Part shown: piece after piece, positions 35,401 to 50,400 of the stretch
Position numbering within the stretch: the stretch's first letter is position 1
Layout: each line of letters begins with the position of its first letter
Assembly (NCBI RefSeq): GCF_030867145.1
Contig: NC_134419.1
Location: 7,653,501 to 7,717,500, forward strand
Reading direction: 5' to 3'
Source: Opisthocomus hoazin
Taxonomy: Eukaryota; Chordata; Aves; Opisthocomiformes; Opisthocomidae
DNA length: 64,000 nt
Notes under the pieces: model-generated
What the model was told of the DNA's origin: nothing
The model's database searches: none
The model's input: only the letters and a program-made list of their open reading frames with translations
Program-made: the position numbers and the translations under genes

Positions 35401-38400
35401 TTCAGGTTTTGTTTCTTGTATTTTAATACGACAGTTACACAGAAATGTACCTGTACTATTCGGTGTTGGAGTCTGATTTCCAAGCGATGCTACTACAGGT
35501 CCCACTGGCAAAGATGAGGGTCGCTGCTCTGACTTGCACAACTGGGCAGGTTCTAGAGAATATTTTTACATGTTAAACCCAAAATTCACGTTTAAATATG
35601 AGAATTATACTTTTGTTGGGAAGGCGATTCCACATTATTTCAGTTCACCTTCAAAAATGAACTCCTTTTCTATAAAAGACAGAAAAACGCATTTCCGACA
35701 CTGCCATCTTTTCTATTATTAATCAAAGAAGGCATTTTAAAAAGTTGTAGTTATTTAGCTAGAAAGCATTTATCTTTTCTGAAAATTATGGGTTTATTTA
35801 TTTTAAGAAAGTATATTAGAAATGTAAGCTAGTAACACAGAGCAAGCAAAATACACCAGCGCACCCACAGAACTAGCGGCAGATTTACCCGATGGCTGAG
35901 GAAGCTCCATGCCCCCCCGCTCCTCTCCCTTCCTTTGCACCACCGTGGTGTGCGAGCACCACCAAGTGCAGCGTGCACCTGTACTGCGGACGTGACACAG
36001 AAGCTATCCACCATCACGCGGCCCCTCCACCTAGACTGCAGCTGCATCCTGCTCTGCTCATGAACATTTCTACTGAGGTTCTTTCTGTACGCCATACCTG
36101 GAGGTATAACGGCTTGGGAAGGCATTGTGCTGATCACTGACTGTTCCAAAGGACTGGGCTGATATACTGCGTCAACTGGGTTTATAGTGCTCTGCGACAA
36201 AAGAAAGACAAGCACATTTTTTTCTCAATGAAAAAAAAAAAACCACGCATAGATAACAAGAACATTGTGAGCACAAGAAATGCCCAAATGCAAGGTAGCA
36301 AATTCCTGAGAGAGAAAGTAAAACACAAATTTGACAGCTAAGGACACGAGAAATACTTTCAAAGCGGTAATACTTAAATTCTTTACACAGATTTCGCACT
36401 AAACTGAATTTGCTACAGATTTGAGTTGTCCTATAAAGAATTCTTATTTCAAGTTCTAGCTTCTGGTATTCTTTCCAATGTCCATTAATAAATATTGCAA
36501 AGACTGGAAAGTTAAGACACAAATTATCTGGCAAAAATTAGGATAGGTAATCTGTATTTTTAAAATATTTTTTTTTCAAAAATTAATTTGTCCAGACCAT
36601 AGTAAATCAACCCATAAATTAAAACAAGAATCATCAGCATGCTTACAGCCATGAAGTGGCTTTGTTGCCAAAATTGTTTCCAATGCAAGCTGACAGTTTT
36701 CAGTGCATCTCCAGCACAGGACATTTCAATCCGCTTATGAACGTGGGCACTTGGAAAATGAAGCACCAATTCAACTCGACACTCACAAAAGTCACTGACT
36801 GCAGTATATGTTCTTGGCTTTTATACAACAAGCCTCTTGGAAATCTAAATTGCAATGTCTTTTAATCCAAACTAGCATGATTTCGCCTTGCTTCACTGGC
36901 CTGTAATTTGGTTATCTAAGCATTGTTCATTACATATGTTTACACACAACAGCCAGAACTTCTACATTGTTCTGGGTTGTTAACTGGATAAGAGGCACGT
37001 AAAACTCTTTTCCAAACATCTTGCAATTTAAAACCACTGATCCGTGTCAGAACTGTGAAAAATCTTTGCCTCAATTTGCCAGGAAATCTTGCTACTGTGC
37101 TGAAGTTGAAGAATATCATGCACAGAAAAGTCACACAATACCGAGTCCTACTTTAAAAACAGTTCCACTTTTAAAAAAGGTAGATGAGCTTTGCCTTTAA
37201 ATTTATTCTTCTTTCTAGATCAATATTTAAAACAGAAGAGAGTCTCCAACTGTTCTTCCCTCTTTTTAGTCTATTAATTTCTAGTTGCATGCAGACTGAG
37301 GGAAACGGGGTCATTTTAACTTTCCTCTTCCCATTTTCCTACAAAAGGAAGACTTCCTTCTTGTCTCCTTTCCTGGTTAACTGTGATTCTGAATTTTATA
37401 CTACATTAAAAAAATCCATGAAGATTTTTATTGTTTTTTTATAGCACAGGATTTATTTAATTGCAAACAAAACTATTATTCCCTGTTTATCTTTAAAAAA
37501 TCTCCAGTTAAAAAAAAAAAGGCATAAAAAATACTTTCTACATTTTCGTTGGTCTTACTAACTAGTATGCAAATAAATAATCCATTACATATACTGTTAC
37601 TCCACTGTATTCCAGCATAAAATCAACGTCCCTTACACATTACTTCAACTGCTTGAGCAATTACCCATGCAACACAGGTAGGTCCCTGTCCCATATATTA
37701 CACAGCTTAAAATCACGATCCTATTTTCAGAGTTAAGCAACTTAAAAATCAGGATGGTCCTATGATACACAGGATGCTCTTGCTATCTCCATCTCCCCTA
37801 GTTTTTATGGAAACTAATAATATATATAATACAGAACATTGGTGTGATAAAGGAAAGAAAAAAACAAAGTAACTCTTACTTTCTATGCAGGATTGTAAAC
37901 ATAGCCTTAAGCAGTTCTCCACACTGCCACATGAACTGGAGGTTCTTGTTATGACATTTTGGGGTATGCCTTCGTGGTTTAGAAACAGCTGAAGGCAAAC
38001 CTGAAAGCTTCCTACTCTGAGTCTAATAACAACTTAAAAATAACCATTCAGAACCAAGAAGACCATCATCCCACCATGGTATCAAACATCGATCAGACTC
38101 CTGCCTAAGTTTAAAGCGAAATCCTGACCTTCAGCCCAAGCTAACATTGACCTCAACAGCATCAAAATTTCAGCCTTCACAATCACTGATGCATCAGTTA
38201 ATATACTCTTACAGAAACACTTCGTTTTTCTGCCCAGTATAAGCCAGCCCATAGATAATTAGAATAGTGGCTAATCAAATTCAGGTCACAGTGAGTTGTA
38301 CTATTTATACGAAATTTCCGAGTTGCAGATCGAACATGTACACCATCTCTGCCTGTGGCAGAGTCTAGCTGCATAACCTCTCTTTCCCATGGCACACAAC

Positions 38401-41400
38401 CGAACCTACTCTATTACACTAAGACCTGAATTATGTGACTCTCCACAGCATAATCATTTATCTTCTTTACAATAATCATGAAACAAAAATCTGTATGTGC
38501 ATCCCTACTGCAAAGTTCATACCAGAAGGTCACACTGCTAAAGCTGTATATAATGGAAAGACAAATAAAGCTTGGGAATTATTGTCAGCTGTAATGAAAA
38601 CACACTAATTATGTTTTACTGAAACGAATCTCCTATAAAAAGTATCTGAAATGTACTCAAGTGATGAAAAGAGAACGAAGACAGGGAAGTCACATGTGAC
38701 TGAAACCAAAGATGACAGAAGTTACATTAAAAATGCAGAAGTTATATTACAGAAGAAACATTGCTTAAACAGACATAATACAACTTTGCGTCAAATGAGC
38801 AGCACTGTAAAGACAATAGGTGAAGCACACGGTTAGCTGATCTAATTCATACACAGACACTTCAGATGGAACATAAAACTACTTCTATTCCAATAATTTC
38901 CCCTTCATCCATTCACATGGCAGATTTTTATCTCAGTGTTCAATTGTAACACTGCCATTTAAGACACTCAGTATAAAACTGATCACAATATTTTCTGAAG
39001 GCAAGAGTGTTAGCCAACCTCAGAAGCTAATGGCTCAACAGTAATTTTAACAAGACACTTGAAGCAGTAAATCACAGAAAGGAAGAAGTATGTTGCAAAA
39101 TGAGTGGAAATTCAGGTCTCTGTTCACATGTTCTGCAGAAATAAAGGGAGATAAAGATTAGATTTAAACTTACTATAAGTCCATCAGCGTGCTTCTCCTC
39201 ATTATTTTGGTCCTTAAGGAAAAAATGTTAAAAATATCAACATAACAATCTTGTACAACTTATCAGTTCTGCATTATGCGAGAACAGCAATTTTCTCTCA
39301 GGAATGATTACATTTTCAGCCATAAAATGTTCCTCATCATGTGATAAAATAAGCGAACTTAGAAGAAACAATTCTATATGTAATCACTGCACCTCTGAAG
39401 ATTAGCATTTTCTGAGGATCCGTCCACACAGGTTCAAACTATGTTAAAAATATCCTTTCTGCACTGCAGAGTACAGTTACTCTTTACAAGGTAGGGTCTT
39501 CCCAAATAGCTAAGAGCCCCCCAAAACATGGTCTGCAGCACCATTGAGTCCCTGAAAACCGAAAGACGCAAAGTTCTGAACAACGATTAGCGTACCGATC
39601 AAGTTTTCAAAAGCACTTTTTGCTTTTGAAAGGCAAAGGTGCCTTTATAAGTTAAATGTTTTTAACTTTCATTTTTTGATATCCACTAGATTTTAGAATG
39701 TTCTTAGATTACTTACAGTCTAGGATTTGGGGGGGGGGGTTGCCTAGAAGCGTATGTGAAAGAGCAGGAAATGCATGGAATAAAACTGTCATCAGGGGAA
39801 ATTACACCAGCAACAGACAAGTTAATGCCAACAGTTAGCATAGTTTTAACACTGCACCAGCAAAAGCATAAATTTCACTAAACACTAAGCCAAATCCCTT
39901 CACTTCTGCTGCAAAGTTTGTATTACCAGTGTATCAATTCGTAACTTTGTTTGGTGTAAGCCTTAAGACTTGTCTGCAGAGTATTTCCCCAGATTTCCAG
40001 TTGTTAAGAGGAACAAGAAAAAAAGATGTAAATAGTATTAAGAAAGTCGGCACATACGTATGTTTTGATATTTTATACGTTTTTCCTTAGCTTATATAAT
40101 TGGCAATAGGCCGCTCAAATGTCCGGTCTCCTAGCTGGACTTTCTTAAGCAAGGCTTTCCATGACAAAAAGGACACTAACGGCAATGAGTTCCACTGGGT
40201 TGCAAACTTACAAAGTGTAACATCGGAGTCCAAATTTTTTTTTTTTTTTAAACACAGAAAATTTCCATGTTATGCTATCATCTCTAAGATCTAAGAAATA
40301 AAACACAAAGATGCTGCATCTGTACTGAAGCTGGCTATTCTACCTCCGTAATGCACCATCAGCAACGTGGTATGCTGATGAGGTCAGGAAGGGAGAAATG
40401 CCACAGAACTCTGCAGGCATGACTGACCAGAAATGATGGTGTGAAAATAGGAAGGCAAAGATGCAAACTAAATATTTAAATTGTAAGAGCTACTTCATAA
40501 AATGTGTAATAATTTCTGTCATAAGACTGTAGTTTACCAAATCACAAAGACACCATTATATGTATCTTTACAACGCACACAAGAGTATCAAAGGTGGACA
40601 GCTTCATCTGTCATACACACACAGGGGAAAACACAAGCCAAAGGCTCCACCTGCCCATCCCACTTAGTTTTATTTTGATTGCTTTTTGACAAGCGACATA
40701 TGTATTGTAACATATTCCTATTTAGCGGGTATTTATTTCATTATTTTGAAAAGAAGGCCTTGGGTCATCTCAAGTACAAGTAGCACGATTACACACTTGA
40801 TTTGCCAATACATTTAATGAATATTTAACTGCCCAAGTCCTAAGGCAGGCTGCTTTAAAAGTCCATGAAACAGTTCAACTTAACACACAACAACAACAAA
40901 AAAAAAAAACCAAAAAAAAAAACCAAACACCAAAAAGCCAGGTTTGCCTCAATTGGCTTTGTGTTTGAAACAGAGAGATGCTCTGAGTACACAGGGAAGC
41001 GATAACAATTTTAAAGGTATGCTAACAACCTGAAGGTAATTGTGAAGTCTGTCTCCTAATGAGAAAGGCACTGTAGAAGTAAAAATGGGGTGCAGGGGTG
41101 GTGTTAATATGATTTATTTTCAGCAGTGTAAGTCAGAAGCCATACTTGCCTTACAGCTTTGGGAAAAAAGTTGGCAGAATCTTAAAAGGTTCTATACTGG
41201 AGAACAGAAAGCTATCAGTCAGACACAATATATTTTTGCATATATAATGCTTCACATACATGCAACTTCCAGAACTGTAAAAACAAACCAAAACACCCTG
41301 TATTCTTAATTTCCTACAGCAGTAAGAAATCAGGATACCAACACAGTTTACAGAAAAGGGAGAGGGGGCAGAAGTGCCATTTAGTCAACAAGCAGAGAGA

Positions 41401-44400
41401 GAAGCAGCAAAATAAAGATTAAAATAGCAAGAAGATTTATAGCGGGTATTTTTCACTACATGTGGATCAACGTCTTCCAATTAGCTGTGCATAAACCACC
41501 GATTTAAACCACCTTATCTTCAATAGCTCTACAACCCATCTATTTACAATGGTTAATATTTACTGGCACTGAAAGGAGGACTTCAGGGTCTGATTTAGTG
41601 TAACAGAAAGCAAGTCTCAGCATCCCTGCGGGACCCAAATTATACCTATGCCTTACGCTTACGGTAGTTGCAGTAAAGCACTGAACCCGATCAAAAGAGA
41701 CTGCAACTGCCACTACAAGTTCAGTTTTGTCCATTATCACCAAACCACCTAACCAGCTTCAAAATTTGCTTAGCATCAGCACAAGATAAACAATCATGTT
41801 TGCCTATCCCCCAATAAACTTGCCCATAGCAGAAACTGATATTCAATAGAAACAAGAAAGCTCAGACACCTATTACCAGCTTTGATCAAGAACCTGAAAA
41901 GCAGATTCTAATTCTGCTCTTTCAGATTTGCTAATTACATAGCAAAGCTTTTTTTTAAAAAAGGTCAAAATTTCATAGGAATTAAACCTCTGAAAATAAC
42001 AACTATTAAATACATTTATACAGTAATTAACTAAAAATGAGCAAGTCATTTGCACACAGTATCTCCAACAGCTACCTTAAGACAAGTCACATACAGCTGT
42101 GTAAGAAAACCAGCATACTACCATCTGAGCTACCCATAACTGACTCCACCAAATCCCCAAAGAATGACATATAGTCTACTGGCTTCACTGTACTAAAACA
42201 ATTCTAAATATATCCAGAACTAAATAACAGCAAATTATTAAGTACTGACGTTTTTCTTGCTATCACTACAGTGAAGGATTCAAATAGTATGACAGTATGT
42301 TGATTAAAGACTGTTGTAGCTGTAGATTCATGTGGCACTTAACTATTTCAATATACCCTACAATCTGTGAAATATTTTTGGGTTTGTATAAACCTGTTAA
42401 CTAATGCACCTTTTCTTCAGAATTTTTAAGTTACTGATATGAAATTTTAATTTCAAAAAAATATGCACTGATCCTTTCAGTGAACGACTGCTGATCCTGC
42501 AAGATTCTACATACTCCAGTTTTCACTGGCCTCGGAATTTTGTACTATGTATCTGGCCTCCTGAATGAAAACAAACAGCAGTATTGTATTTGAAAGCTAC
42601 AAAAAGAAAAAAGGTGATCTAGACTACAGAAAAAACCTGAATAACTTACTCCAATTTCTGAACAAATCAGAATGTGTTCTAAATAAATTCAGTCTTATAT
42701 TCTGAAAATACAATGAATTGATTTATTTGCAAAACCCCATCTTCTTTCACTTTGGTCTCAGGGTATAAAGCAGCAGCTCATAATTAACATACTCTAAACA
42801 CAGTATGTGAAGGCCTGTAAGAGCAGAACTTGACCAAAAAAAATTCCAAATCTCACTAAGTTTTAAAAAGTCACAAAATACTTAAATAAAAAGCATAAGT
42901 GCATTACCCCATACTGCATTCTCAAATAATACAAGTCTTACTTCAAGAAGTTCCAACATCGTCGAGAACTTCAGACCTATTAAACACCTTGTCAAACCAG
43001 CTTAGATCATTAACATAAAAATTTTCCTTTTTTCTATTTACTTTAGTCACATTCTTAAATGAAGAGAAAGAAAAGTTTTGTTAGGTTTCTATTCTGTCAC
43101 CCTTATGTTTGCTGCAGTTCTTATTTAGTCTAACAGCAAACTGCAAAAGAAAGTTTATCTCAAAAGAAAAGCTTTGTCATCAACACGACTGTTACCATGA
43201 ACTTTAACAGGACTATCTGCTGTGGAACTCAGTAGTTCAGAAACTTAATTAAAATAGTAGCATAAATCAACTTATACCATATTTTTATATATATATCCTG
43301 GATCACACAGAACACGCTTTTAGATTTCAATTGTTTTCACACAGATTAATGCTGTATAATTAAAATTCAAAATAGTTTACAGCGTACTTACTTTAGCAAT
43401 CTGTAGCAACACAATGCAGTGTTTTATTGATTCTACCATGCTCTAGGGAAACAAAAATAACAGAAAAACACCACTTGTATTACTTATCCTATAATGTTTT
43501 GTATTTACGGGTATTTTTATTATTACACAGAACATTAACCAAAATATTGGGCGAGAACTAAATGGACACTCACTTCCGTAGAACCCCTACTTTCCCTTCC
43601 CTTTTTGTTTTTTTGGGGGGTTTTTTTTGTTTTTTTTTTCTTCCCCAGAGACAAAAGCACAGCAGTAGAAAACTGGTTTCCAAAAGCCACATATAACACA
43701 GGATGTCAGGGTGAAATGGAGGTCAGCTTCAAACTTTCAGAGTGCTGCAAACAGGTAAACCATCATGTGAAGAGAGGCTGAGAGAGCTGGGATTATTTAA
43801 TCTAGACAAGAAAAGTCTCAGGGGAGACCTTATCAATAGGCATCGGTATCTGATTGGAATGGCAGGGTGTAAAGAAGATGGAGCTAGACTCTTCCCAGCA
43901 GCGCACAGTGACAGGACAACAGGCAATGGCCACAAATCAAAATACAGGAAATTCACCTCAAACATAAGAAAACACTTTTTTATTCTAGGGATGATCAAAC
44001 ACTGGAGCAGGTTGCCCAGAGAAGTTGTAGAGCCTCCATCCTTGGAGTTATACAAAACCACAATTAGATTTGGTCCTGAGCAACCGGCTTTAGCTGACCG
44101 TGCTCCGAGCATGAGGTTGGACTACAGACCTTCAGAGGTCCCTTCCAACCTCAACTACTCCATGATTTTATGACTCGAAGATGCTAGACTAGAAATAAAT
44201 CTGCATGCAGCACCAGAATCAGGCTGCCTCTGCCACCACACTGTTGGACCTAAGTATGGATTCCCACTTTTCTATAAAAACCTTTAAAAGCTTTCAAAAG
44301 AAAATAAGGTGAATTACAGAATCTACAATAGATATGAAAATGATAGAAACTTACACTGGTTGTTTCTTTAAGACTTTCAATTTTCTGTAAAAGAAAAATC

Positions 44401-47400
44401 AAAAGAGTGTGGTTAAAGACAGGATTTCCAGCATCTAGTTTGACCTAAACACTGCACAAACACTGTATTTTAATCTTAAATTGGTGGAGGAAAAAAACAA
44501 CCAACATGCTAAAGACTATTTCTGTATATAGACACAATTTTCATTTTGTAATCGACAAGACATAAGTCAAACTGATAATTAAAGCTTAAAGATGACAAGG
44601 TTAGAATTTCTGAGCAGTGACATTATACATAGTTACTCATAAAAGTCTACATTTCAGTTTTGCATAACATCAACAAAAATGAAATGCAGTATCAAGATTC
44701 ACTCTAAATTCAGCTTATATCCTTACACAGTGTGCTGAACAGTGGTATATTCCAACAATCAATACTACTTGAAAATATCATCATTCAAATATAACAAACA
44801 TATGCAGTTAAGCACAGTTTAAAAAAAAAATCACTACAAACAGCAGCGCACACATGTTCTTACTCTAAGCCTCCAGTAAAAGTGCATCTGGAAATCTGCC
44901 TACTTAATTTTATCTAGAAACCCTGGTTCATAAAGATTTCCTGCGTGGAATTGCACTTCAGGCATGCAAAAGGCATCTGCATGCTATTTTACACACAAGC
45001 ACGAGCTATCTAAGAAGCATATGCATCCTGTTGATGTCCTTGGGCCTGTCTGCAGAAGGCAAAATTGTTAAACTGGACTCAGCACTGAACCTCTATAATT
45101 CAATTACAGGACCTCTTTGTTTTGATTAATATGTGTGCCTCATGTGACTTGAGTTACGGTCTTTTTGATTCTTGAATAATCAAAGAGTGCAAAGGAACTT
45201 TTTTCCCCACGCAGCAATGCAAGCCAAATTCTACACAATAAGAGAGCAACATGCACCTCTAAATCTAAAGGAATGAATAGCCTCAGCTTGTGGATGTAAA
45301 AAAATGTAAATGCAGTGACAGCTTCCCAGACAGTAACTAGAGACAAATTTTTCAGTTATACTCTGTTCTACATACTATTCATAACAATGCTATACATTTT
45401 CTTAATGATTAATTGTCAAGAAGTGGCCAAATAGCACCCACCCTCCGCCTTTTCCACTGAAAGACTGGACCATGCTGATCTAGGACACAGCATATCAGGG
45501 AGGTCATACCACAAAGTTATGATATATTTACTTTTGCTGCTAGCAAAGAAATATGCTAACAGATAAAAATCCTTTTGTTTTGTTTTTGTTTGTTTTTCAT
45601 GTCTCTACTATACTTCCAGTCCAAACTTTATAAACACTTGTTCAAAAAAGTATTTTAAATATAATGACATCAGTGAAGTTTTGAGACTTTTAGCACCAAA
45701 ATATAACAGGCAATGTACCCAAACATACAGGCCTTGTCAGATGAAGGGCTATGCACGTGAAAGAAATCATTCAGTCTCAAAGCTTTACAACCAACCGTAG
45801 GCAGCTGTCAGCAGTTTTGATTATTCTTTACCTATTTTTTCCCAACAATACTCCCCAGAGTATTTACACACCAAATAAACTGGTATCTCGTTCCCTCCAC
45901 TGATACAATCTTTCCTGAAAATATGAAAGTGATGTCAGGCCATATAACGAAACTCAGTCACACTGTTCTCCCCTTACCCATTTGTAATTTTCCAAACAAT
46001 AGACTAATTAGACATTGTTATTCCTACACATAGGCACAGACAAAAGGGTAATTTGCCCGAGATGACACAGAAGATCCAAGATGGAAATAAACTCCGATCA
46101 CCTGGTTTCCAAGGCCTATCCACAAATGATACAATCATAACTTTTTCCTCCATGGAAATGAATTCTTCGTGAGCCAACCAGTAGTAACAGTATGCATTAA
46201 TCCTTTTTTTTTTTTCCCACATCTGTACTGTATGGCTGCCTTGCAAGAACAGAGCACAGAGAGCTGGAGTATCAGCTTCTTCATGTGTAGACAAAAATAC
46301 GAGAACAATGCAAGCGAGTCAGACTCAGCTCCTGGAAAGACCCTTACAAAGAGCAACAGCCCTGCTCTTTACGGCTAAGCAAACATGGATATGGAAGTCT
46401 ACGGATTTTCATGAGCAGTGTGTTATTCTACAGTGGTGATGTAAGCAGCCATAAAATAAAGTTTGTGAACTCTCCCCTTCTAAGATCTTCTACAAACACA
46501 CTGTAGACATCACACTAAGGAGGGAAAAATGAGTGGATGATCATTAGCAACAAAACCTGCATGCTGACAAGAGTGGTTGGGTTGGAGAAGTTAGGAGAAT
46601 GCTTGTGTCTCATCTCATCAGTTGCACAGAACAACCCTGCTAAGCATACACACTGCTATGACCCTTGTAACTTTATTCTTAAGCTCTCTTTTGTTTAAAC
46701 TCGCATTAAAGTAATACAGATCGATTAGAAAATACAAAATTGTAAGAAAAATCATGGACAGGGTAAAAGAAGAGGTATGTTGAAGATAAAAACCATTACC
46801 AATAAAAATAAAACCAAAGAATACAATTTGCTACTAAAAGTAGATCCTTCTCTTTGAAAACTGATGAAGATAAAAATTTTTATAAGAGAGATTCCCTAGT
46901 TTTAGGTAATGAATACCCATATTTTCAAATGAAACATCAGTTTCCTGCAGACTTACATTTGCAGAACGCAGCCACATGCTATACCTAATCTAATCAAATT
47001 GCAGGCTGCTGTTGACACTACCATCTACTTGCTGCTTTTTGCACCTTCCTGACATCTGATTTTTTATGAAGCCACTAGTGATCCCACAGAAAGCTAGTTT
47101 TATTTCATTGAAAGGGATTTTTGCATCATTCAACAATCACATGACTACCAAGAACTGGATCAGCTCGTCCAGCAAAGCGAGGCAGCAGAGGCGTGCAGGG
47201 GCAGCCGACCCGTGGTCGGAATCAGTAAGGTGCAACCTGAATCCATGCCCTCAGCCTCGGATTTACTTCACAAAAAGTACTTGTGAACCAAACAGCTTGA
47301 GCAGGCTACACTTCCCACCAAAATCTTGTTAAGTAATGTCAGCTTTATTCCAGCCTGCCAAATACACCCCCCTTCACTGTTCTGATACTTTTGAATGCTG

Positions 47401-50400
47401 ATAGTTTTATTCTCCCTGATGTGTGTGGTGAAAACAGTTTCACAAAACTGAACAGAAAAGTTTACTTCAAGTTCTCACCAATAACAAGCAAGCAAGGCCC
47501 TGTCTTGTCTTCACCTTAAAACACGGTACCCTCAGATCACGCACCTTCCTTTACTTCCTACGTAATCAGATACACGCATTGTACTCCATCAGTGCATTGA
47601 GCAAAACTGGCAGCACTGCTAGTTATAGTATGTTCACAAGACAGTATGATCCCACCATACAGTGCTAGCTGTAGTTCTGCCAGAAGTACTGACACAACAA
47701 AGGGAATTCATGACAATCACAGTTGTTTCTCAGTCTTCAAAATTCATTAAGTCTTCATCTGCACTGTTCTCTTCCAAGTTCAACAGATTACCATGTCTCA
47801 GAAGCAATATATTCTGGAGCTCTTGAAGCATCTCAGAACACCTACACCCTACATGGTTATCTTCAAAAGACCAAATATTCTGTAACTAAAAACTAGCTCA
47901 TCCAATGCTCTGAACACTTGCAAGAATAATAGCTCAGGTTTTCAAGGCCTAGCCATAAACAGTTGCAGAAAACAGCACTCAGCTAACTGGGAAGCACATA
48001 GCACTCAAACAACTAAATCTTGTTTCCTCAGAGGAAAAAGAAATACAGGTTGGATGGAAGTATCCTGCAGGTTACACTCAGCTCATGGTCTGATAGCTGA
48101 CCCATACTTCCATAAACAAATAGGAAAACTGCTAAATACACCATCAAAAAACCTCTTAGCTGCTTTAGTACAGGAAGAGACATGATCAGAAAAGTGCTTC
48201 GCCACGTCTTTTTCATTTTTAATAGAGAATAAATGGAATCTATAGTTACAGCAACACTCATCAAGATTTAAAACCAGAGGAAGCCGACCTCTTCCAAACA
48301 AGCCTCCTGCTTTCTCTATAAAGTCAAGCTGTCTGTTCCATAGATACTTCGCAGAGATAAAGAAAGAAATCAGCACAACATGCGGAAAGTCTCCAGGGAT
48401 TAGAAGCACTGTCACGGGGAAAAAGCAAGTACTGCCTGATCTGCAAAGTAGCATCTGGAGAGAGGTCAAAATTGAAGGACAACTCTTCCCAGTAAGATGC
48501 ACCGAAGGAGAAATACAACAAACTCTTCAGATCTCACTCTTCTGGTCAGTTGTCTACAGATTCAACACACTTACACAGAGAACGTCCGTACTTCAAAGTT
48601 ATTTTAAAAGCCTGTACAGTACTCCAGAAAATACATCGCTTGTGAAGTCCTTAAGACTCCACATAACACAACAAACAAGATGGATAACACGTGAAAGGTC
48701 ACAACCACTATAAAGAAGTAAACTAATCACACAAAGCATCAAACTGTTCTCAAAACTGAAACCAAACACCAAGAGAACATCAGCTTGTTTTTCACAAGTG
48801 AAATCGGGGCCGGGGGCAGGGGGGTGTAGGGAGGGAATTAGGATGAAATACACCACTACCCTACCTTATGATATTAAAATTACTGCATTTGCTGAAAGCA
48901 AAAGCAGCTCCTCAGTAAGGAAGATTTCATAAGGAAGTGTTAAATCCCTCCTCCACACCACATAAATTAACACACAAAACCAGTATGCTACTTTCTGCCA
49001 AACCCACACGGCCAAAGGTATGTGCTAGCCTTTCTTAAACACAGTGATTGAACTCTGACCCACAAACTTGACTCTGAAATGGAATAGGAGGCAATGCAAA
49101 AAAGCCACGTAACGCTTAAGTGGATTACAACCTCGCTCAAACAGAAGTGCTCCCCATATAGCAAGTTACACTTCTGGCACCCTCACCTAAGGTGAGTGAA
49201 TTACTGTATTCTCTGCCTTCCAATACATGGCATGCTAGCCACAGAACTACACAGAATGCAGACTGATTATGTGAAATACATCATTCTTACTATTTACTTT
49301 TTTCCTTCAGAATAGCTTTGCTATTCCTATAAACATTAAACACTCATCCTTGTTAAAGATTAAAACCCAGCAAATTTAAGTCAAAATGCTTTAGATGGTT
49401 GGATAACAGAGAAATAATTGTTTCCTACAGACTAAAACATTTAATGTTATGACACCCAGTACTACTAAAAATTCTGTCCACCACCTACTTACAACACAAA
49501 TAATGTTATCAGTTATGCTTTAAGTGATTTTGACAACTTGAGGAATATGAAAATAGACCAAGCATGTTTAAATTTCTATAGACTATACCAAATTGATCCA
49601 CAAACCCATTTGATTAACCAAAATAAGCAATATTTAAGACAAAATGTACTTGCTTTTCTCTGTTCATCATCTTTGCAGTTCTGGAGTTTTTCATCAAAGA
49701 GCTAAAAGAAAGACATACTTGTGAAAATACTGAAAGTGTTATTTTTTTCATACGCCAAAATTTCATATATTTTTTTCAAACACCAAAATTTCAAAACCAA
49801 AAGCATTTAATAAGTATCTAACTTGCACAATCCTGGTATTATGACCCAAACCAGTTTTTGCCTAATATTTCTTTACAGCATTTGTGATATAACAAACTTA
49901 TACCTAATTTCTCACATTATCCCACCCTGGAGGAGACCAAATCTCAGATCCCAGCTAGTTCCACAGCTCAGTCTGGCGTAGTTCTACCATGGTTTGAACA
50001 AAAAAGTGAGGTTAAGTGATGAAAGCTACACTCATCAGAACACCTCAAACTATCTTTCTTTTATTTCAGCAAAGACTTTTGGGGCATATAGAGTGCTTAC
50101 CAAAAGTGCCTCAATCCTTATCAACCCTTGCAGGTACCTTGTTATTCAGGTACATGATTCAAATCATGTAAGATTTGTAAGCAGTTCTTTTGGAAAGATA
50201 TATAGTAATTTCCTCCCAGCATTAACTTCTATTTATTTTCTTAAAAGTGGAATATGAGATGCAGCTATGCAAAGTAAAACAAATCCTTACTGATAAGCTT
50301 GCATGTGTATTTAACACAAGCTGAGCTGAAACAGTTAAAAGTCCCCTCCAACAGCACTCTATGGTGCACATACAAATAACCATTAGGTGCAAGTTATTGG

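Larger units (their letters stand above)
33104..35450 (-). other. OSBPL9: OSBPL9 intron carrying old CR1 sequence
   Basis: About half of it is an old CR1 on the - strand with a second CR1 tail on the + strand. The remainder has no recognised element. Confidence 0.8.
39213..43391 (-). other. OSBPL9: OSBPL9 intron, 4.2 kb, simple repeats only
   Basis: It holds a G11 run at about 39729-39739, a T-run near 40238, and an A-rich tract at about 40886-40931. No repeat family was recognised. Confidence 0.7.

Noticed and set aside
43742..44173. 143-codon open frame as a possible gene
   Set aside because: CR1 ORF2 remnant plus its 3' UTR.
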